Assembly (NCBI RefSeq): GCF_009805705.1
Contig: NZ_VSMB01000010.1
Span: 62,001-126,000, forward strand
DNA length: 64,000 nt
Reading direction: 5' to 3'
DNA from: Ruania rhizosphaerae
GTDB taxonomy: Bacteria; Actinomycetota; Actinomycetes; Actinomycetales; Beutenbergiaceae
The position numbers and the translations under genes are program-made. Positions 1 to 8,915 of the stretch are shown one piece after another (within the stretch, counting starts at the first letter, position 1; every line of letters begins with the position of its first letter). Below the pieces are notes generated by a model. The model was not told where the DNA came from, did not search any database, and was given only the letters and a program-made list of their open reading frames with translations.

Positions 1-1
1 G

Positions 2-673
2 ATCTGCCGGCGGCTCGCCGTGCACCTCGGGCCGCAGGATCCGCAACCACCGTCAGCGCAGGAGACCGCTGAGCGCCTCGCACTGGCCTCCGGAGTGCCC
101 TCGGTCGCCGAGTCGGTCCGGACTGCCGTCAGCTCGGCGCGCGCCGTTGCCCTGGCGCCTGTGCAGGAGCCGGCGAGTAGCAGGATCCAGGCGATCCGGG
201 ACCGATGGCTTGCGCAGGTCACCGAACGGCTCCCCGAACCGTGGACGGAGGCCGTGCTGGAGGGTGTGGCGTCATCCGAGGAGTTCGGGGCGCACGTCTG
301 GCAGGCGCTGTCGGGCTCCGCGCTCCCTTCTGGTCGTGACCGGGCCGCTGCGACGTTACGGCTGCTCGGGCTCGTCATCGGCGGGTTCGCTGTGGCGCTG
401 GTGATCGCTGCCGGAGCCGTGATGTCCACCTCGGGTGTGGTAGCGGCATCGATGGCGGGGGCGGCACTCGCCCAAGTGTTCGTGTGCATCGCATTTCTGA
501 TCGCAGCCCGTCGCCGGCGCCGGCACACGGGGCACGAGCGGGCCGAGGACTACCTCCAGCGCACGACCGAGGCACTCCGGGCCGTGGTCGAGGAGGATCT
601 GGTCAACCCGACGGCAGCACCGCTGCAGCGTCATGCGACCGTGCGCCGAGGCATCTCCTCGACTGATCACTGA
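2..673 (+). CDS. C-terminal part of a membrane protein, possibly a dynamin-like GTPase (5' end outside window)
   Basis: The reading frame is open to the left edge, so this is the end of a longer gene; an internal GTG at 20 is probably not the true start. The visible part has a soluble alpha-helical stretch, then two adjacent hydrophobic segments (about residues 115-165, counted from the GTG) with an arginine-rich stop-transfer stretch (ARRRRRH), then a charged cytoplasmic tail. In related actinobacteria a membrane-associated GTPase often precedes this ssb-ettA pair, so I suspect the end of such a GTPase. No G-box lies inside the window, so the function is inference from position only. Confidence 0.5.
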   Translation: MCRRLAVHLGPQDPQPPSAQETAERLALASGVPSVAESVRTAVSSARAVALAPVQEPASSRIQAIRDRWLAQVTERLPEPWTEAVLEGVASSEEFGAHVWQALSGSALPSGRDRAAATLRLLGLVIGGFAVALVIAAGAVMSTSGVVAASMAGAALAQVFVCIAFLIAARRRRRHTGHERAEDYLQRTTEALRAVVEEDLVNPTAAPLQRHATVRRGISSTDH

Positions 674-777
674 CGGGTCTGCCGCGCGCAGGCATATGGG
701 CCGCGCCTCCCGATGTTCCTTCGTCCACAGCCCCATGCCGGCGCACCTCGGCTGTCGCGCTCGTGCCTCCACTCTGG

Positions 778-806
778 GTTCAGCGCCGGAAGGCCCGGCG
801 CTGAAC
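778..806 (+). terminator. Perfect 12-bp hairpin just before the ssb ribosome-binding site
   Basis: The arms 778-789 and 795-806 are exact inverted complements with a 5-nt loop. There is no U tract. The 3' arm ends two bases before the GGAGGAG ribosome-binding site of the next gene. It could end transcription of the upstream gene or form in the ssb leader and affect translation. Confidence 0.6.
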
Positions 807-819
807 TGGAGGAGACGAG

Positions 820-1416
820 ATGGTCAACGAGGTAGATGTGACGATCCGTGGCTACATCGGGCACGACCCGACCCTCATGCAAGGCGAAGGAAAAGTGCCG
901 TATCTGCGCCTGAATGTGGGGAGCACCCCACGCATCCGGGACCGGGAGGGTCACTGGTCGGACGGGGCGACGCAATGGTTCGCGGTCAAGTTCTTCGGTG
1001 AGTTCGCCGTCAATGTTGCCAGGAGTATCCGTCGCGGAGACGCCGTGGTTGCCCGTGGTCGGCTCGAGCACGAGGAGTACGTGAGCAGGGACGGTGAGGA
1101 TCGGTGGAGCGCCACGATCATCGCGAACGCCTTCGGGCCAGATCTGCGTCACGCCGAGGCGAACGTACGCCGGAGCAGCTGGGCAGCCGAGGTGGCCCAG
1201 CAAGCGGCGGAACGGGCCCAGCACAATGTTCCGGATGTCTCCGGTATGGAGGAAGTGCCGGAGAACTGGGACACACGAACCGATCAGGCTGAGTCCGGCA
1301 CCGGCGATGCAGAAGGTGCTGACGACCCGCAACACGACGGGGCAGATCCCGGTGTGCTGGCGTCCACCGACGAACCCGCAAGTGAGGAGTCGCTGGTCGA
1401 GCGGGTCTCCGCCTGA
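820..1416 (+). CDS. ssb: Single-stranded DNA-binding protein paralogue (OB fold)
   Basis: The first 110 residues read as an SSB OB fold: an opening VTIRGYIGHDP strand, WFAVKFFGE in place of the usual trp-containing strand, a GDAVVARGRLEHEEY segment, and a strand ending in IIANAFGPDLRHA. The remaining roughly 80 residues are acidic and low in complexity, as in SSB tails. The tail ends in VERVSA and lacks the acidic DDDIPF-like tip that recruits partner proteins, so this is probably a second, specialised SSB and not the replicative one. The ATG at 820 is preceded by a strong GGAGGAG at a suitable distance. It lies 87 bp upstream of ettA on the same strand. Confidence 0.85.
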   Translation: MVNEVDVTIRGYIGHDPTLMQGEGKVPYLRLNVGSTPRIRDREGHWSDGATQWFAVKFFGEFAVNVARSIRRGDAVVARGRLEHEEYVSRDGEDRWSATIIANAFGPDLRHAEANVRRSSWAAEVAQQAAERAQHNVPDVSGMEEVPENWDTRTDQAESGTGDAEGADDPQHDGADPGVLASTDEPASEESLVERVSA

Positions 1417-1503
1417 GCAGATGACTCGGCCACAGGTACACCCCAGTGCGTCGAGGGCCGTAGGCTGGGAGATGCGATCCACCCGAACTGATCTGGGAGA
1501 ACT

Positions 1504-3186
1504 GTGGCCGAGTACATCTACTCGATGGTGAAAGCGCGCAAGGCGCACGGTGACAAGGTCATCCTCGACGACGTGTCGATGTCGTTCCTGCCGGGTGCGA
1601 AGATCGGCATGGTCGGCCCGAACGGAGCCGGAAAGTCCACGATCTTGAAGATCATGGCCGGTCTGGACACCCCCTCCAACGGAGAGGCACGCCTTTCGCC
1701 CGGCTACTCGGTGGGCATCCTGTTGCAGGAGCCGCCCCTGAACGAGGAAAAGACCGTCCTCGGCAACGTCGAGGAGGGGATGGGCGCGATCAAGGCAAAG
1801 CTCGACCGCTTCAACGAGATCGGCAACCTGATGGCCGAGCCGGACGCCGACTTCGATGCCCTGATGGCAGAGATGGGAAGTCTGCAGGCGGAGATCGACG
1901 CGGCGGACGCGTGGGACCTGGACTCACAGCTCGAGCAGGCGATGGACGCACTGCAGCTACCTCCGGGCGAGGAGGCGGTCACTCACCTCTCCGGTGGTGA
2001 GCGGCGCCGTGTCGCGCTCGCCAAATTGCTGCTGGAGCAGCCCGACCTGTTGCTGTTGGACGAGCCGACGAACCACCTCGACGCCGAGTCCGTGCAATGG
2101 CTCGAGCAGCATCTGGCCAAGTACCCCGGCGCCGTCATCGCCGTCACCCACGACCGGTACTTCCTTGACCACGTGGCAGGCTGGATCGCCGAGGTGGACC
2201 GTGGTCGCCTCTACCCCTATGAAGGCAACTACTCCACCTACCTGGAGAAGAAGGCTGCCCGACTGGACATCCAGGGCAAGAAGGACGCCAAGCTCGCCAA
2301 GCGACTCAAGGACGAACTGGACTGGGTGCGTTCCTCCGCCAAGGGCCGGCAGGCGAAGTCGAAGGCACGTCTGGCCCGCTATGAGGAGATGGCAGCGGAG
2401 GCTGAGCGCACTCGTAAGCTCGACTTCGAGGAGATCCAGATCCCGCCCGGTCCTCGACTGGGTTCAGTGGTCATCGAGGCCAGCGAACTGCGGAAGGGCT
2501 TCGGAGACCGGCCCCTCATCGACGGCCTCTCCTTCACACTGCCCAGGAACGGCATCGTCGGCGTCATCGGCCCCAACGGTGTCGGAAAGACGACGCTGTT
2601 CAAGACGATCGTCGGTCTGGAGCCACTCGACTCCGGCGACTTGAAGGTTGGCGAGACCGTCGACATCTCCTACGTCGACCAGGGCCGCGGTGGGATCGAC
2701 CCGAAGAAGACACTCTGGGAAGTGGTCTCCGATGGCCTCGACTTCATCCAGGTCGGGAACGTGGAGATCCCCTCGCGTGCGTATGTCTCCCAGTTCGGGT
2801 TCAAGGGCCCCGATCAGCAGAAGCCGGCCGGTGTGCTCTCCGGTGGTGAACGCAACCGGCTCAACCTTGCCCTGACCCTCAAGCAGGGCGGGAACCTGCT
2901 GCTGCTGGACGAGCCGACCAATGACCTGGACGTGGAGACGCTCGGCAGTCTCGAGAACGCGCTCCTGAACTTCCCGGGCTCGGCGGTGGTGATCTCCCAC
3001 GACCGGTGGTTCCTCGACCGCGTCGCCACCCACATCCTCGCCTACGAAGGAACGGAGGAGAACCCCGCGAACTGGTACTGGTTCGAGGGCAACTTCGCCG
3101 ACTACGAGGCCAACAAGGTTGAACGCCTCGGGCCGGAGGCCGCCCGTCCGCACCGTGTCACCTATCGCAAGCTCACGCGGGACTGA
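1504..3186 (+). CDS. ettA: Energy-dependent translational throttle protein EttA (ABC-F ATPase)
   Basis: A 560-residue soluble protein with two ABC ATPase domains and no membrane segment. Walker A motifs are GPNGAGKS (residues 38-45) and GPNGVGKT (356-363). Signature LSGGE motifs lie at about 162 and 445, each followed by a Walker B ending in LLLDEPTN. A charged helical linker of about 70 residues between the domains matches the P-site tRNA-interacting motif of ABC-F proteins. EttA binds the ribosomal E site and gates entry into elongation according to the ATP/ADP ratio. The GTG start follows GGGAGA. The length agrees with the family (about 555). The following thioesterase starts 5 bp downstream, so they are probably co-transcribed. 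Confidence 0.95.
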   Translation: MAEYIYSMVKARKAHGDKVILDDVSMSFLPGAKIGMVGPNGAGKSTILKIMAGLDTPSNGEARLSPGYSVGILLQEPPLNEEKTVLGNVEEGMGAIKAKLDRFNEIGNLMAEPDADFDALMAEMGSLQAEIDAADAWDLDSQLEQAMDALQLPPGEEAVTHLSGGERRRVALAKLLLEQPDLLLLDEPTNHLDAESVQWLEQHLAKYPGAVIAVTHDRYFLDHVAGWIAEVDRGRLYPYEGNYSTYLEKKAARLDIQGKKDAKLAKRLKDELDWVRSSAKGRQAKSKARLARYEEMAAEAERTRKLDFEEIQIPPGPRLGSVVIEASELRKGFGDRPLIDGLSFTLPRNGIVGVIGPNGVGKTTLFKTIVGLEPLDSGDLKVGETVDISYVDQGRGGIDPKKTLWEVVSDGLDFIQVGNVEIPSRAYVSQFGFKGPDQQKPAGVLSGGERNRLNLALTLKQGGNLLLLDEPTNDLDVETLGSLENALLNFPGSAVVISHDRWFLDRVATHILAYEGTEENPANWYWFEGNFADYEANKVERLGPEAARPHRVTYRKLTRD

Positions 3187-3191
3187 TCAGG

Positions 3192-3644
3192 ATGGCGCGG
3201 GTGCGCGTGCCGGTGCCGGTCCGCTGGTCCGACCTGGACGCCTACGGGCATGTCAACAATGCAGCGATGCTGACTCTCCTGGAGGAAGCGCGCATCGCGA
3301 CGTTCTGGACGAATGGCCAGGTCGCCAGTGGTACGAACGTCCTGGCCGGCGGCCCAGAGGCGAGTAGCTACACACTGGTGGCGCGTCAGGAGATCGAGTA
3401 CCTCGCACCACTCGGGCACTCCCATGAACCCGTGGTGGTCGAGTTGTGGATCGGGCGTATCGGCGAAGCGAGCCTCGAGGTCTGCTACGAGCTGCTCTCA
3501 CCCCGCGGGGAGGTTGCAGCCAAGGCGGCGACCTCCATCGTCATGGTGGATGCTGCCACCGGCCGGCCCCGGCGACTCAGCGACGAGGAGCGTGCGGCGC
3601 TCGCCCCGCTCGTCGAGGATCCGGTCGAGTTCAGGCGCCGCTGA
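3192..3644 (+). CDS. Acyl-CoA thioesterase, 4HBT hotdog family (FadM/YbgC-like)
   Basis: A 150-residue single hotdog domain. Near the N terminus the signature RWSDLDAYGHVNNA contains the catalytic Asp and the following HVNN of the 4-hydroxybenzoyl-CoA thioesterase family. Members hydrolyse short or medium acyl-CoA thioesters in the cytosol; the substrate cannot be told from sequence. It starts 5 bp after ettA stops, and this ettA-thioesterase order is common in actinobacteria. Transcription probably ends at the perfect hairpin about 70 bp downstream. The start ATG has only a weak upstream purine run, consistent with coupling to ettA. Confidence 0.85.
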   Translation: MARVRVPVPVRWSDLDAYGHVNNAAMLTLLEEARIATFWTNGQVASGTNVLAGGPEASSYTLVARQEIEYLAPLGHSHEPVVVELWIGRIGEASLEVCYELLSPRGEVAAKAATSIVMVDAATGRPRRLSDEERAALAPLVEDPVEFRRR

Positions 3645-3717
3645 CTCAACACGGCGCCGACCGTGCCCGACGACGGTGCGTGATCGTGCCCGCCCCGGTA
3701 CGGGTCCGTGCCGACAT

Positions 3718-3755
3718 AAGAACGGGGGCGGCCCGCCAGGGCCGCCCCCGTTCTT
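3718..3755. terminator. Bidirectional hairpin terminator between thioesterase and ectD
   Basis: A 17-bp perfect GC-rich stem (3718-3734 with 3739-3755) closed by a 4-nt loop lies between two convergent genes. The flanks AAGAA/TTCTT give A/U-rich ends in both directions, which fits a factor-independent terminator serving both strands. Confidence 0.85.
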
Positions 3756-3772
3756 GGTGGGTTCGGGTGCGA

Positions 3773-4672
3773 TCACCTCAGCGGGGTGAAGTCCCGGCTG
3801 GCGATGTGCTCCGGTCGCGGTGCCGGTGCTGCATAGGGCTCCACCAGCGCATTCTCAACGGAGTTGAACACCATGAACACGTTCGACCGGGGGAACGGGG
3901 TGATGTTGTTCCCGGAGCCGTGCATGATGTTGGAGTCGAACCACAGTGCGGACCCGGCCGGCCCGGTGAACTGGTCGATCCCGTATCGGTGGGCCATCTG
4001 CGTCACCGCCTCCTGGCTGGGAACGCCCACGGTCTGCTCCTTCAGCGAAGACGTGTGGTTGTCCGCCGGGGTCTCACCCACGCCCGGGGCGTAGGTTCGA
4101 TGCGAGCCTGGCATCACCATCAGTCCACCGTTGAACGGGTAGTTCGGCGTCAGCGCGATCGAGCAGCTGACGGCCCGCGGCAGCGGCATCCCGTCCTCGG
4201 CGTGCCAGGTCTCGAAATCGGAGTGCCAGTAGAACCCGCTGCCCTTGAACCCCGGCATGTAGTTGACGCGGGTCTGGTGCAGGTACACCTCGGAGCCGAG
4301 CAACTGCCGGGCCCGGTCGAGCACGCGTGGGTCGCGGCTCAGGGCGTCGATGGCCTGGCTGAGCTTGCTCACCTCGAACACTGAACGGACGTCGCCCGTC
4401 GACTTCTCGGTGATGAGACGCGGGTCGCCTGTCAGCGAGTCGTCGGAGGAGAGCCGGCGCAACTCGGCGGAGTAGAGTTCGATCTCGTCCCCGGTGATGA
4501 AGTCCTGGAGGATCGTGAAGCCACGCTTCTCGTGTTCCTCCAGGGCGTCGGCGTCGAACGGACCGTCCGAGGCCGAGCCCCAGACAGTCTGGTGCTCGCG
4601 TTCGAACGCCGGACCGGGCACCTCTCCGGTGCGGGTCGGGTAGAGATCCTGCTGGATCGTCGTGGTGGTCAT
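3773..4672 (-). CDS. ectD: Ectoine hydroxylase EctD
   Basis: Fe(II)/2-oxoglutarate dioxygenase that converts ectoine to 5-hydroxyectoine. The diagnostic EctD stretch around FYWHSDFETWHAEDGMP supplies iron ligands His150 and Asp152; the distal His251 lies in NIMHGSGNN. Length is 299 residues from the ATG at 4672, as usual for EctD. That ATG follows GAGAAGGG; an in-frame TTG six bases upstream is a less likely start. It lies downstream of ectABC on the same strand but is separated by 150 bp holding a strong hairpin and other dyads, so it may be expressed from its own promoter or by read-through. Confidence 0.97.
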   Translation of the reverse strand: MTTTTIQQDLYPTRTGEVPGPAFEREHQTVWGSASDGPFDADALEEHEKRGFTILQDFITGDEIELYSAELRRLSSDDSLTGDPRLITEKSTGDVRSVFEVSKLSQAIDALSRDPRVLDRARQLLGSEVYLHQTRVNYMPGFKGSGFYWHSDFETWHAEDGMPLPRAVSCSIALTPNYPFNGGLMVMPGSHRTYAPGVGETPADNHTSSLKEQTVGVPSQEAVTQMAHRYGIDQFTGPAGSALWFDSNIMHGSGNNITPFPRSNVFMVFNSVENALVEPYAAPAPRPEHIASRDFTPLR

Positions 4673-4687
4673 GGCCAATTCCCTTCT

Positions 4688-4744
4688 CCCGGAACGTTCC
4701 GGGTGTCGTGAACTTTCCCTGTCCGACCTAGCGGCTAGGCCGGA
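4688..4744. promoter_or_regulatory. Palindromes in the ectC-ectD spacer (candidate operator and hairpin)
   Basis: Two dyads lie just upstream of ectD. The first, 4688-4703, is a perfect 16-bp palindrome (CCCGGAACGTTCCGGG) whose edge touches the ectD ribosome-binding site. The second pairs 4722-4731 with 4735-4744 over a 3-nt loop with a single G-T pair. Position suggests an operator or leader structure controlling ectD separately from ectABC. No known regulator consensus was matched. Confidence 0.5.
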
Positions 4745-4759
4745 CCCACCAACGTCGAA

Positions 4760-4809
4760 GGCTGCGACTCCTCGCCCGTTCCGTTGGGAACGGGCGAGGG
4801 GTCGCAGCC
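4760..4809 (-). terminator. 23-bp hairpin after ectC
   Basis: The arms 4760-4782 and 4787-4809 pair over 23 positions with one G-T wobble and a 4-nt loop. The structure starts 13 bp after the ectC stop. It is expected to end or attenuate the ectABC transcript before ectD, though there is no U tract. Confidence 0.8.
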
Positions 4810-4822
4810 CCCGCGTGAGGTT

Positions 4823-5215
4823 TCAGGCTTCCTCAGTGACCAGCGGGTAGACCCCGTTCTCGTCGTGCACCTCCCGACCGGTCACCGGGGGGTTGAACAC
4901 ACACACCGTACGCATATCGGTGCGCGGAAGTACACGGTGCTTGTCGTGGTTGTTGAGCAGATACAGCGATCCGGGCTTGAGCTCGTGCACCTCGTTGGTC
5001 GCGAGATCGACGATCTGTCCCTCGCCTTCGACCACGAAGACGGCTTCATAGTGGTTGGCGTACCAGAACTCGTTCTCGGTACCCGCGTACAGCGTGGTCT
5101 CGTGTACCGAGAACCCGACGCCCTCCTTGGCGAGCACGATGCGCTTGCTGCGCCAGTTCGGTGTCTTGATGTCGGCGTCGGTGTCGTTGATCTCGTCGAT
5201 GGTGCGCACGAGCAT
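4823..5215 (-). CDS. ectC: L-ectoine synthase EctC
   Basis: Cupin-fold cyclase that closes N-gamma-acetyl-diaminobutyrate to ectoine. The 130-residue protein begins MLVRTIDEI and carries the EctC stretches [36 protein letters not shown], and the C-terminal [14 protein letters not shown], with the metal-site residues expected for the family. The ATG at 5215 follows AAAGGCAG; longer upstream frame has no family similarity. It is the third gene of ectABC, 56 bp after ectB. Confidence 0.97.
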   Translation of the reverse strand: MLVRTIDEINDTDADIKTPNWRSKRIVLAKEGVGFSVHETTLYAGTENEFWYANHYEAVFVVEGEGQIVDLATNEVHELKPGSLYLLNNHDKHRVLPRTDMRTVCVFNPPVTGREVHDENGVYPLVTEEA

Positions 5216-5271
5216 GGGGCTTCTGCCTTTCGAATCGGGGGCCGCGGTCGGGCCGGGTGATGGGGTGGCTC

Positions 5272-6543
5272 TCAGGCCGAGAGCACAGTAGCGACAGAGT
5301 CGGCGATGATGTCCAGTCCCCGGTTCAGCTCGTCGTCGGTGAGGGTCAGTGGCGGCAGCAGCTTGACCACCTCGTCCTCTGGACCGGAGGTCTCCACGAG
5401 CAGCCCGCGCGTGAAGCACTCCTTGGCGACCTCACCGGCCTTGGCGGACTCGCCGAACTGCAGTCCTCGTGCCAGGCCCCGGCCCTTGGAGATGAGGTTG
5501 GCGTCGGGGTACTTGGCGACGAGAGCGTTGAACGCTCCCTCGATCACCATGCCCTTGGCAATGGTGGACTTGTGGAGGCTGTCGTCGCTCCAGTACTGCC
5601 GAATGGTCTCCGCGCCGGTAGCGAAGGCCGGGGCGAAACCGCGGAAGGTGCCGTTGTGCTCACCCGGCTCGAAGACGTCGAGCTCGGGCCGCACGAGCGT
5701 CAGCGCGAGCGGGAGTCCGTAGCCGCTGATGGACTTCGACAGGGTGATGATGTCGGGCACGATACCCGCCTCTTCGAAGCTGAAGAACGGACCGGTCCGG
5801 CCGCAGCCCATCTGGATGTCGTCGACGATCAGCAGCATGTCCTGCTTCTTGCACAGCTCCGCAAGACCCTGCAGCCACTCCACGCGGGCGCTGTTGATGC
5901 CGCCCTCACCCTGCAACGTCTCCACGATCACAGCCGCTGGCTCATTCAAGCCCGAACCGGCGTCCTGGAGCAGCCGCTCCAGGTAGAGGAAGTCGGGCAC
6001 GTCGTGCTCGTCGTCGAAGTAGTCGTCGTAGGGCATCGGGGTGGCGTGCACCAGCGGGATACCGGCGCCGCCGCGCTTCATCGAGTTCCCGGTCACGGAC
6101 AGCGCACCGAGGGTCATGCCGTGGAAGGCGTTCGTGAAGTTGACGATCGCTTCCCGGCCGGTGATCTTGCGAGCCAGCTTCAGCCCGGCCTCGACAGCGT
6201 TGGCGCCCCCTGGCCCCGGGAACATCACTCGGTGGTCCAACCCTCGGGGCTTGAGGATGTTGTCGGAGAAGGTCTGCAGGAACTCACTGCGGGCGGTGGT
6301 GAACATGTCGAGGGAGTGCACCACCCGGTCCGAGCTCAGGTAGTCCAGCAGCACCTTCTTCATGTGCGGGTTGTTGTGTCCGTAATTGAGGCTGCCCGCA
6401 CCAGCGAAGAAGTCGAGGTAGGCGGTGCCGTCCTCGGCGTACATGGTGGCACCCTGTGCTCGGTCGAACACCACCGGCCAGGAGCGCGAGTAGCTCCGGA
6501 CGTCAGATTCGAGCGCCGTCGTATCGGTCGTCATCAGACTCAT
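5272..6543 (-). CDS. ectB: L-2,4-diaminobutyrate transaminase EctB
   Basis: Class III PLP aminotransferase making 2,4-diaminobutyrate from aspartate semialdehyde and glutamate. The 423-residue protein has [19 protein letters not shown] near the phosphate-binding site, the Asp of [13 protein letters not shown], and the PLP lysine in LSKSISGYG (Lys270). The start is either the ATG at 6543 or the in-frame ATG three codons later. It lies 99 bp downstream of ectA, with ectC following, in the standard ectABC order. Confidence 0.97.
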   Translation of the reverse strand: MSLMTTDTTALESDVRSYSRSWPVVFDRAQGATMYAEDGTAYLDFFAGAGSLNYGHNNPHMKKVLLDYLSSDRVVHSLDMFTTARSEFLQTFSDNILKPRGLDHRVMFPGPGGANAVEAGLKLARKITGREAIVNFTNAFHGMTLGALSVTGNSMKRGGAGIPLVHATPMPYDDYFDDEHDVPDFLYLERLLQDAGSGLNEPAAVIVETLQGEGGINSARVEWLQGLAELCKKQDMLLIVDDIQMGCGRTGPFFSFEEAGIVPDIITLSKSISGYGLPLALTLVRPELDVFEPGEHNGTFRGFAPAFATGAETIRQYWSDDSLHKSTIAKGMVIEGAFNALVAKYPDANLISKGRGLARGLQFGESAKAGEVAKECFTRGLLVETSGPEDEVVKLLPPLTLTDDELNRGLDIIADSVATVLSA

Positions 6544-6642
6544 GCCATTCTCTCGTGGTCGCGGCTGGTATCAGCCATCATCGGTGAACGTGAATTCTCG
6601 TACGGCGGTCCGTCGTACCCGGCGAAGCCCGGGTCGGTGGAC

Positions 6643-7161
6643 TCAGTGGGGATCCATACCTGTGATCTCGAGGCGTGGTTCGCTCGGGTGATCGTCGGGG
6701 AAGTCCTCGGCGCGCACCCCCTCGGTCCAACTCAGGGTTCCCCCGTGCGCACGGGCCACCGCGGCGAACAGCGCACGGGAGGCCTCGTTGGACTCTTCGA
6801 CAGTCGCCTCCAGCACCGTGCCCTCGGGGTGTGCGCGCAGGAGATCCTCCAGCATGCGCCGGGCGAGGCCCCGGCCACGAGCCCGGGAACTGACCGCCAC
6901 CTGCCATACGAACAGATGATCTGGCCGTTCCGGGGGCTGATACCCCAGCACGTAACCGACCGGCTCCCCGCCCAGCAACGCGATCCGGCAGGCCGCGGCG
7001 AAATCCGCGGCGAAGATCAGATAGGCGTAGGAGGAGTTCAGGTCCAAGCCGCACTCGCGGGCCAGGTTCCACATGGCTGCGCCGTCAGCGACGACGGTGC
7101 GGCGGATCTCCAGGTCGTCGTTCGATGTCGAAGGGCTCGGGTCTGCTGATGTGGTCGCCAT
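6643..7161 (-). CDS. ectA: L-2,4-diaminobutyrate N-gamma-acetyltransferase EctA
   Basis: GNAT-fold enzyme that acetylates diaminobutyrate using acetyl-CoA, first step committed to ectoine. The 172-residue protein carries the EctA hallmarks CGLDLNSSYAYLI, VGYVLGYQPPERPDHLFVWQVAV, and the acetyl-CoA loop RARGRGLARRML. The ATG at 7161 follows GAGG at five bases, so I prefer it to the ATG seven codons upstream. First gene of the ect run on the minus strand; its promoter should lie in the 300 bp before nagZ. Confidence 0.96.
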   Translation of the reverse strand: MATTSADPSPSTSNDDLEIRRTVVADGAAMWNLARECGLDLNSSYAYLIFAADFAAACRIALLGGEPVGYVLGYQPPERPDHLFVWQVAVSSRARGRGLARRMLEDLLRAHPEGTVLEATVEESNEASRALFAAVARAHGGTLSWTEGVRAEDFPDDHPSEPRLEITGMDPH

Positions 7162-7463
7162 ACGGACCTCTACGGTAGCCACTGTGCTTCTGGATGGGAA
7201 CCAGCGTAGCGCTCCATCGAGGCTGTCTGCGCCGCTTCGTCTTCCCCATCAGCGGTGTGGTGATGCGGAAAGGTCGAGGGTCGGCTACCACCCTCCGGTG
7301 GCTGCCCAGTTCAGTCCGTATAGTGAGACGGGCCGGGTGTTCGTGGCGCGATGTCGCGGAAATGAGGGCTGGGTCACAGGCGTGAGGGGAGTGTGCGCCT
7401 TGGGTCGAAGCAGGGTCGGTAGCCAGCCAGTAAGGTGTGAGGTGTGCACCCGGTGGAGCGTCG
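7162..7463. promoter_or_regulatory. Divergent control region between ectA and nagZ
   Basis: About 300 bp with no convincing gene. It must hold the ectA promoter on the minus strand and the nagZ promoter on the plus strand. A TAAGGT hexamer at 7431-7436 is a plausible -10 for nagZ. No good -35, and no clear osmotic or MarR-type (EctR) operator, was recognised by eye. Confidence 0.35.
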
Positions 7464-8915
7464 ATGACCAGCCAGCTGCGACGAGACATTCATGCTCTTC
7501 TGTTGCCAGGCTTCTCCGGCACCGCGGTTCCGCAGTGGGTGGCTGAGACTGAGGATCTGGGCGGTGTCCTGCTTTTCGGCCAGAATACGCCGGACCTCGA
7601 GACTACGGTCGCCCTCACTCAGGCGTTGCGCGCCGCGCAGCCCGGGTTGCTGGTGGCGATCGATGAAGAGGGTGGCAACGTCTCGCGTCTGCAGGCCCAG
7701 GCAGGTTCGGACCTGCCGGCACCGGCCGCCCTCGGCACCATCGACGATCCCGCGCTGACCGAGGCCTGTGCACACGCGATGGGAGAGCTCATCGCTGCCT
7801 GCGGTATCGACCTCACGTTTGCGCCTGTGCTCGACGTGGCCGCGCGGCCCGACAACCCTGTGATCGGTCCCCGCTCGTTCGGTGCAGACCCAGTACTGGT
7901 GGCGCGGCACGGACGGGCCGTGATTCGAGGACTCCGTGCCGCCGGTGTGCTCAGCGGAGGCAAGCACTTCCCGGGGCACGGTGACACCGATGTCGACTCC
8001 CACCTCGCGCTCCCGCGCCTGGACGTCACGGACGCTGAGCTCAGCGCACGCGATCTTCCACCGTTCATCGAGGCGTTTGCCGAACGTATGGACACGCTCA
8101 TGGTCGGGCATCTCATCGTGCCCGCCTGGGACCCGCATGCGCCCGCGTCACTGTCCGCGGTGGCGATCGACCGTGCGCGTTCCTTGGGCTTCGCCGGCCC
8201 GGTGGTGACAGATGCGCTGGACATGAAGGCGGTCTCGGAGGACGGCGTCGGAGCCGCTGCGGTGCGGGCGATCGCCGCAGGCGCCGACCTGCTGTGCCTG
8301 GGCTCTACGGCCGAAGTTCCCGACGACGCAGCTCACTTTTTCCAGGTGCGCGACACGATTGAGGACGCCGTCCGGGTGGGGAGTCTTGATGCGGGCCGTA
8401 TCCGCGAGGCAGCGGGACGCGTACGGGCACTGCGCGGCCGTTCCGGCCGGCCGGTGCCGGACCTTGACCGTGTCGGAGCACGCGTCGAAACTCTCGGTCT
8501 GGAGGCGGCCAGGCGCGGACTGCGCGTGCGCGGCGACGTCAGGTTGCAGGCGGGGGACGTTGTCGTCGACCTGATCACTCGCTGGGACCAGGCCGCTGGT
8601 GCCACCTCCGGACCGGTCGTCCGCGAGCTCAGCAACGCCCTCGGACTGACGCCGCTGAGTGCAGCGGACACGCCCCGCGTGCTGGACGGCGCTCGCCTGG
8701 CAGTCGTGGCCCGGGAGTCTGACGGTCGCCTGCTCCGCCTACTCACCGACCACCCGGACGCGGTTCTCGTGCATGTCGGGGTGGAGGATGCTGCCCCGGA
8801 TCACCCGCATATCGTCTACACCCACGGGATCGCGCGAGCCAGCGCTCGCGCGGCAGCTATCGCCTGCGAGTCCTCCAGGAGGTTTCGCACCGGTGACTTA
8901 CAGGAGGACGCATGA
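7464..8915 (+). CDS. nagZ: Glycoside hydrolase family 3 beta-N-acetylhexosaminidase (NagZ type)
   Basis: Releases N-acetylglucosamine from cell-wall muropeptide sugars. The N-terminal TIM barrel has the NagZ hallmark KHFPGHGDTDVDSH (from residue 167), supplying the His/Asp general acid-base pair, and the catalytic Asp250 in VTDALDMKAV. At 483 residues it is longer than single-domain NagZ; the last 130 residues resemble the C-terminal GH3 sandwich. There is no signal peptide, so it should be cytoplasmic. The ATG at 7464 follows GGTGGAG. It overlaps murQ by four bases (ATGA), tying it to MurNAc recycling. Confidence 0.9.
   Translation: MTSQLRRDIHALLLPGFSGTAVPQWVAETEDLGGVLLFGQNTPDLETTVALTQALRAAQPGLLVAIDEEGGNVSRLQAQAGSDLPAPAALGTIDDPALTEACAHAMGELIAACGIDLTFAPVLDVAARPDNPVIGPRSFGADPVLVARHGRAVIRGLRAAGVLSGGKHFPGHGDTDVDSHLALPRLDVTDAELSARDLPPFIEAFAERMDTLMVGHLIVPAWDPHAPASLSAVAIDRARSLGFAGPVVTDALDMKAVSEDGVGAAAVRAIAAGADLLCLGSTAEVPDDAAHFFQVRDTIEDAVRVGSLDAGRIREAAGRVRALRGRSGRPVPDLDRVGARVETLGLEAARRGLRVRGDVRLQAGDVVVDLITRWDQAAGATSGPVVRELSNALGLTPLSAADTPRVLDGARLAVVARESDGRLLRLLTDHPDAVLVHVGVEDAAPDHPHIVYTHGIARASARAAAIACESSRRFRTGDLQEDA

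Noticed and set aside
5257-7149. A 630-codon plus-strand frame opposite ectB and ectA
   Set aside because: It is the antisense shadow of two certain ectoine genes in GC-rich DNA and its translation has no family features.
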